DNA of 64,000 nucleotides from Anaerorhabdus sp036636695 (lineage in GTDB: Bacteria; Bacillota_I; Bacilli_A; Erysipelotrichales; Erysipelotrichaceae): NCBI RefSeq assembly GCF_036636695.1, contig NZ_JAVWNW010000009.1. One strand, 5' to 3'. The notes under the pieces are model-generated. The model worked only from the letters and a program-made list of their open reading frames with translations. It did no database searches and had not been told where the DNA came from. The translations under genes and the position numbers were made by a program. Of the stretch, positions 61,606 through 64,000 are shown piece by piece. The first letter of the stretch is position 1, and every line of letters begins with the position of its first letter.

Positions 61606-62079
61606 CTACAATAGTTTTAATAATTCTTGTTTTGCATCAGTCATTAATTGTCTAAATTCTAGTTCTACACCTTTTTCACTTAATTTTTTAATTGTTTTTT
61701 CTTCCTCAGGATTAATAAATACTGACTTAGTGATTTGCCTCCTTCCTTCTCTGTAACGCATCCCCGCAACATTTAACGTTTTTAGTACTAATCCCTTTTC
61801 TGCTAATGCTAATGGTGCGTAGACATTACTAAATATAAGCATGACGCGATAGTCATCTAATATTCCTTGATTATATTTCTCAATGAATTTATCAATGGTT
61901 TGAGCATATACTTTTACACCACTTGGTGCGGCCATTTTTAATATTTGAAGTTGCATTGGATCATTTGCGATAGCATCATCAATAACAACAGCTACATTAA
62001 TTTCATTTGAACGCAACCAGCTTGTTGCTACTTGACCATGTATTAAACGATCATCAACTCTACATAAAATTATTGCCAT
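61606..62079 (-). CDS. Mannose-family PTS EIIB component
   Basis: 157 residues with the phosphorylated His14 in RVDDRLIHGQVATSW and the block VVIDDAIANDPMQLQILKMA. It overlaps nanE by 10 bases and starts the PTS gene block. It receives phosphate from EIIA and phosphorylates the incoming sugar. Confidence 0.94.
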   Translation of the reverse strand: MAIILCRVDDRLIHGQVATSWLRSNEINVAVVIDDAIANDPMQLQILKMAAPSGVKVYAQTIDKFIEKYNQGILDDYRVMLIFSNVYAPLALAEKGLVLKTLNVAGMRYREGRRQITKSVFINPEEEKTIKKLSEKGVELEFRQLMTDAKQELLKLL

Positions 62080-62777
62080 ATCTTCTTCTCCTTTAAAAAA
62101 TCAATATACCTCTTTGTAATTAATTTGGGGTTTGTAATCGCTGTACCCACAACAATTGCATCCGCCCCTGCTTCAAATGCTCTCAATGCATCTTCTCTTG
62201 TCCAAATTCTTCCTTCACAGATAATAAAAGCATTTAATTGTTCTTTACATTTTTTTAACATTTCAAAGTCTGGTTCTTCACTTCGTTCCTCTGTTTCATG
62301 GGTATATCCACTCATTGTCGTAGATACAATATCTGCTCCAAATTGAACTGCTAGCTTAGCCTCTTCAAATGTTGCACAATCTGCCATAAAGAGTACATGA
62401 GGAAATTTTTCTTTCGCTTTCTGTAATGTTTCCCATCCATATTCGCCTAAATAGTTTTTTCTCTTTGTGCAATCAAGCGCAATAATATCAGCACCTGCAT
62501 CAACTAGTTCCTTTGCTGCACTTACATCTGGTGTAATATACACTTCAGAATCTTCCCTTTCAATTTTATAAATTCCTATGACTGGATAATTCGGAAATTG
62601 TTTTTTCACTGCCTTTACATTTTCTGGAGAGTTAACCCTAAATCCAAAACATCCACCTATAGCTGCCGCATTTGCCATCATTACCATATCTTCAGTTGTA
62701 TGAAATGTCTTTTCATCATATCCTTGGCAAGATACAAACATTTTTCCTTTCATTACTTTCAATAATTCTTTTTCCAT
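62070..62777 (-). CDS. nanE: N-acetylmannosamine-6-phosphate 2-epimerase
   Basis: 235-residue TIM-barrel enzyme converting ManNAc-6-P to GlcNAc-6-P. The NanE blocks are FVSCQGYDEKTFHTTEDMV, PVIGIYKIEREDSEVYITP, IIALDCTKRKN, MADCATFEEAKLA and FIICEGRIWTREDALRAFEAGADA. It is the first gene of the operon, with a consensus-like promoter, so the PTS downstream likely imports ManNAc or a related sugar as the 6-phosphate. No NanA lyase or NanK is in the window. Confidence 0.95.
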   Translation of the reverse strand: MEKELLKVMKGKMFVSCQGYDEKTFHTTEDMVMMANAAAIGGCFGFRVNSPENVKAVKKQFPNYPVIGIYKIEREDSEVYITPDVSAAKELVDAGADIIALDCTKRKNYLGEYGWETLQKAKEKFPHVLFMADCATFEEAKLAVQFGADIVSTTMSGYTHETEERSEEPDFEMLKKCKEQLNAFIICEGRIWTREDALRAFEAGADAIVVGTAITNPKLITKRYIDFLKEKKIWQ

Positions 62778-62794
62778 GTTCCACCTCTATTCAA

Positions 62795-62827
62795 ATTCTA
62801 ACATGTATTTACAAGTTGTCAATACAT
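62795..62827 (-). promoter_or_regulatory. nanE promoter with internal dyad
   Basis: Minus strand TTGACA (62817-62822), 16 bases, TAGAAT (62795-62800) with TGT before it. A dyad ATGTATT/AATACAT (62803-62809, 62821-62827) covers the spacer, a fitting site for the GntR regulator. Confidence 0.75.
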
Positions 62828-62833
62828 TTAGTA

Positions 62834-62874
62834 ATACCAAATTGTTGTGTACACTTTTCTCAACATAATGGTAT
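62834..62874. promoter_or_regulatory. Inverted repeat operator between nanE and the GntR gene
   Basis: Imperfect 14-base inverted repeat ATACCAAATTGTTG / CAACATAATGGTAT (62834-62847, 62861-62874, 11 of 14 paired) overlapping a TATAAT box (62872-62877) for the GntR gene. GTGTACAC lies inside. Likely an autoregulatory site. Confidence 0.6.
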
Positions 62875-62892
62875 AATTAATTAGGTGATAAA

Positions 62893-63606
62893 GTGGAAAA
62901 TATAAGTAAAGCAGAATTAGTAAAATCATATATCCTTAAAAAAATAGAAAATAATGTATATCGTGAAGGCCAAATGATTGATTCCGAAAATGAATTATGT
63001 AACTTGTTAGGCGTTTCTCGCATGACTGTTCGTCAAGCTCTTCAAGATTTAGTTTCAGATGAGGTTTTATTTAAAGAAAAAGGTCGCGGAACCTTTGTTT
63101 CCGTACGACCTAAATACTCTGAATTTAAATGGGGTGTAGGTTTTACCGAAGAACTCAAGAAACGTGGTTCTCATCCTTCCACAAAAGATGCTACGCTTGA
63201 ACTTGTAGATGCCGATATCGATATTGCAAAAGAGTTAAAAGTAAATATTGGTGACAAAGTGTGGAAAGTTACACGTATCCGTTGCAGCAACGATTTACCA
63301 ATCATCTATGCAATTGAGTATTATAACTATGCTCAATGTGAGGATTTAACTATTGATATTGTGTATGCATCAATCTATGCTCATTTAGAAAACAAAGGAA
63401 TTATCTTATCCTTTGCAGATCAAAAAATCGAGGCTGTTAACGCTGATAAATTAGTTGCATCTAAACTCGATGTTAAAATAAATACAGCTCTAATCAAAAT
63501 GGATATCATTGCCTACATGAAAAACGGTTCCCCTTTCAATTGTGGAACTGAATACTATCGTACTGACCGCTATAAAATGGTCCAATCAATACACTCACGT
63601 CGTTAA
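62893..63606 (+). CDS. GntR-family regulator with UTRA domain
   Basis: 237 residues. The N-terminal winged helix is KAELVKSYILKKIENNVYRE with the recognition region NELCNLLGVSRMTVRQALQDL and wing FKEKGRGTFV. The C-terminal UTRA sensor (about 85-237) usually binds a phosphosugar. It is divergent from nanE, so GlcNAc-6-P or ManNAc-6-P is the expected effector. The start is a GTG preceded by AGGTGAT. Confidence 0.94.
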   Translation: MENISKAELVKSYILKKIENNVYREGQMIDSENELCNLLGVSRMTVRQALQDLVSDEVLFKEKGRGTFVSVRPKYSEFKWGVGFTEELKKRGSHPSTKDATLELVDADIDIAKELKVNIGDKVWKVTRIRCSNDLPIIYAIEYYNYAQCEDLTIDIVYASIYAHLENKGIILSFADQKIEAVNADKLVASKLDVKINTALIKMDIIAYMKNGSPFNCGTEYYRTDRYKMVQSIHSRR

Positions 63607-63623
63607 ACTAGTAATCTAGTAAT

Positions 63624-63650
63624 AAAAAAGGATAATTGTTATCCTTTTTT
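63624..63650 (+). terminator. Terminator of the GntR gene
   Basis: 12-base stem AAAAAAGGATAA / TTATCCTTTTTT (63624-63635, 63639-63650), loop TTG. An ACTAG/CTAGT pair lies just before it. Confidence 0.85.
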
Positions 63651-63699
63651 TATTTAGGAAAACAGAATTCATTGACTATAAATGTTTAGGAGGTGCCTA

Positions 63700-63828
63700 A
63701 TGACACTTCTTAATGGGAACGTTATACATAAGCTCTTAGCTCTACAATGTGAAGATAATGGAAATTGTCTTACTCATTTTAATTCTTCTATATTTACTAA
63801 AGTCTCAAGACTTGAACAAATAGGTTGA
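63700..63828 (+). CDS. 42-residue ORF of unknown function
   Basis: Short frame after a strong Shine-Dalgarno (AGGAGGTGCC). The peptide (MTLLNGNVIHKLLALQCEDNG start) has two cysteines and no recognised motif. It ends 27 bases before a strong terminator. It may be a real small gene or a remnant; no homologue is recognised. Confidence 0.35.
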   Translation: MTLLNGNVIHKLLALQCEDNGNCLTHFNSSIFTKVSRLEQIG

Positions 63829-63849
63829 TGGAGCTAGAGTAGTTATAAC

Positions 63850-63949
63850 GAAAAGAAAGAGAGGATTAGCAGTCCTCTCTTTTCCCTAGCGCTTTCACGC
63901 TATTCTCTTAGCTCATTCATAGTATAACATACTCTTCTCTTACTCTAAA
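63850..63949 (-). ncRNA. Possible small RNA with two hairpins
   Basis: On the minus strand a promoter-like TTTAGA (63944-63949), 17 bases and TATACT with TG extension (63921-63926) would start a transcript near 63914. That RNA would fold a TAGCG/CGCTA hairpin, then the terminator stem at 63856-63882. No open frame fits. The remaining bases to 64000 show no gene. No known RNA family recognised, so this is a tentative call. Confidence 0.3.
63856..63882. terminator. Strong terminator hairpin
   Basis: Perfect 10-base stem AAAGAGAGGA / TCCTCTCTTT (63856-63865, 63873-63882), loop TTAGCAG, with T-rich flanks on both strands. Confidence 0.8.
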
Positions 63950-64000
63950 CTCACTCACCATCACTTTTATACCATCTTGTATAAAAAGAAAAAGAGATTG

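Overview
The window looks like chromosomal DNA of a low-GC Gram-positive bacterium (Bacillota). A fermentative, gut-type member, perhaps of the Erysipelotrichia, is my best guess. That placement is inference from AT-rich DNA, strong Shine-Dalgarno sites, CUT1 sugar transporters, a mannose-family PTS, DUF951 and YitT proteins, and a D,D-carboxypeptidase showing a peptidoglycan wall. TGA is used as a stop (for example dtd and folD), so this is not a Mollicute-type code. No tRNA, rRNA, CRISPR array, insertion sequence or prophage was seen.

Region 1 (1-14.6 kb) is carbohydrate use. A cut-off GH43 glycosidase sits with a CUT1 ABC importer (two permeases and a lipoprotein). A second locus holds a GH4 glycosidase, a second CUT1 importer, an amidohydrolase and a small membrane protein. 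A divergent LacI-type regulator and a BadF/BadG-type sugar kinase follow, then MalQ. Neither importer has its own ATPase, so a shared MsmX-type ATPase elsewhere is expected. cre- or LacI-like operators lie in front of both loci.

Region 2 (14.7-28.5 kb) is mixed. It holds a frameshifted gene, a stand-alone protein that looks like a modified-DNA reader fused to a DUF3883 nuclease, a HicAB toxin-antitoxin pair, ychF, two membrane proteins and a GH1 relic. It continues with dtd-folD-DUF951, in which FolD carries an unusual two-helix membrane extension, then a SWIM-SNF2 helicase, rarA, a secreted CAP protein, a flavodoxin and a small membrane protein.

Region 3 (28.6-37.9 kb) is a compact type IV pilus cluster: a major pilin, pilT, pilB and, divergently, prepilin peptidase pilD. 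A six-gene operon follows with pilC, a fused pilM-pilN, pilO, a PilX-like protein and two minor pilins.

Region 4 (38-48.4 kb) has an internally duplicated lipoprotein with a consensus promoter, a D,D-carboxypeptidase, DUF2809, a two-HMA heavy-metal P-type ATPase with an ArsR-type operator and a 32-residue Cys-containing ORF just upstream. It also has YitT, a MATE exporter with a 46-residue partner, a Rieske oxygenase and a MerR-methyltransferase fusion.

Region 5 (48.5-63.6 kb) has two systems. One is a BMP-type (nucleoside-like) ABC importer followed by a DUF3604/PHP protein, headed by a Crp/Fnr-like regulator with a CRP-like site between regulator and operon. The other is a catabolic operon of NanE, a complete mannose-family PTS (EIIB, C, D, A), a cytoplasmic ceramidase-like protein, a SIS protein and a degenerate GlmU-like protein, with a divergent GntR/UTRA regulator. 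The last 400 bases hold terminators, a 42-residue ORF and a possible small RNA.
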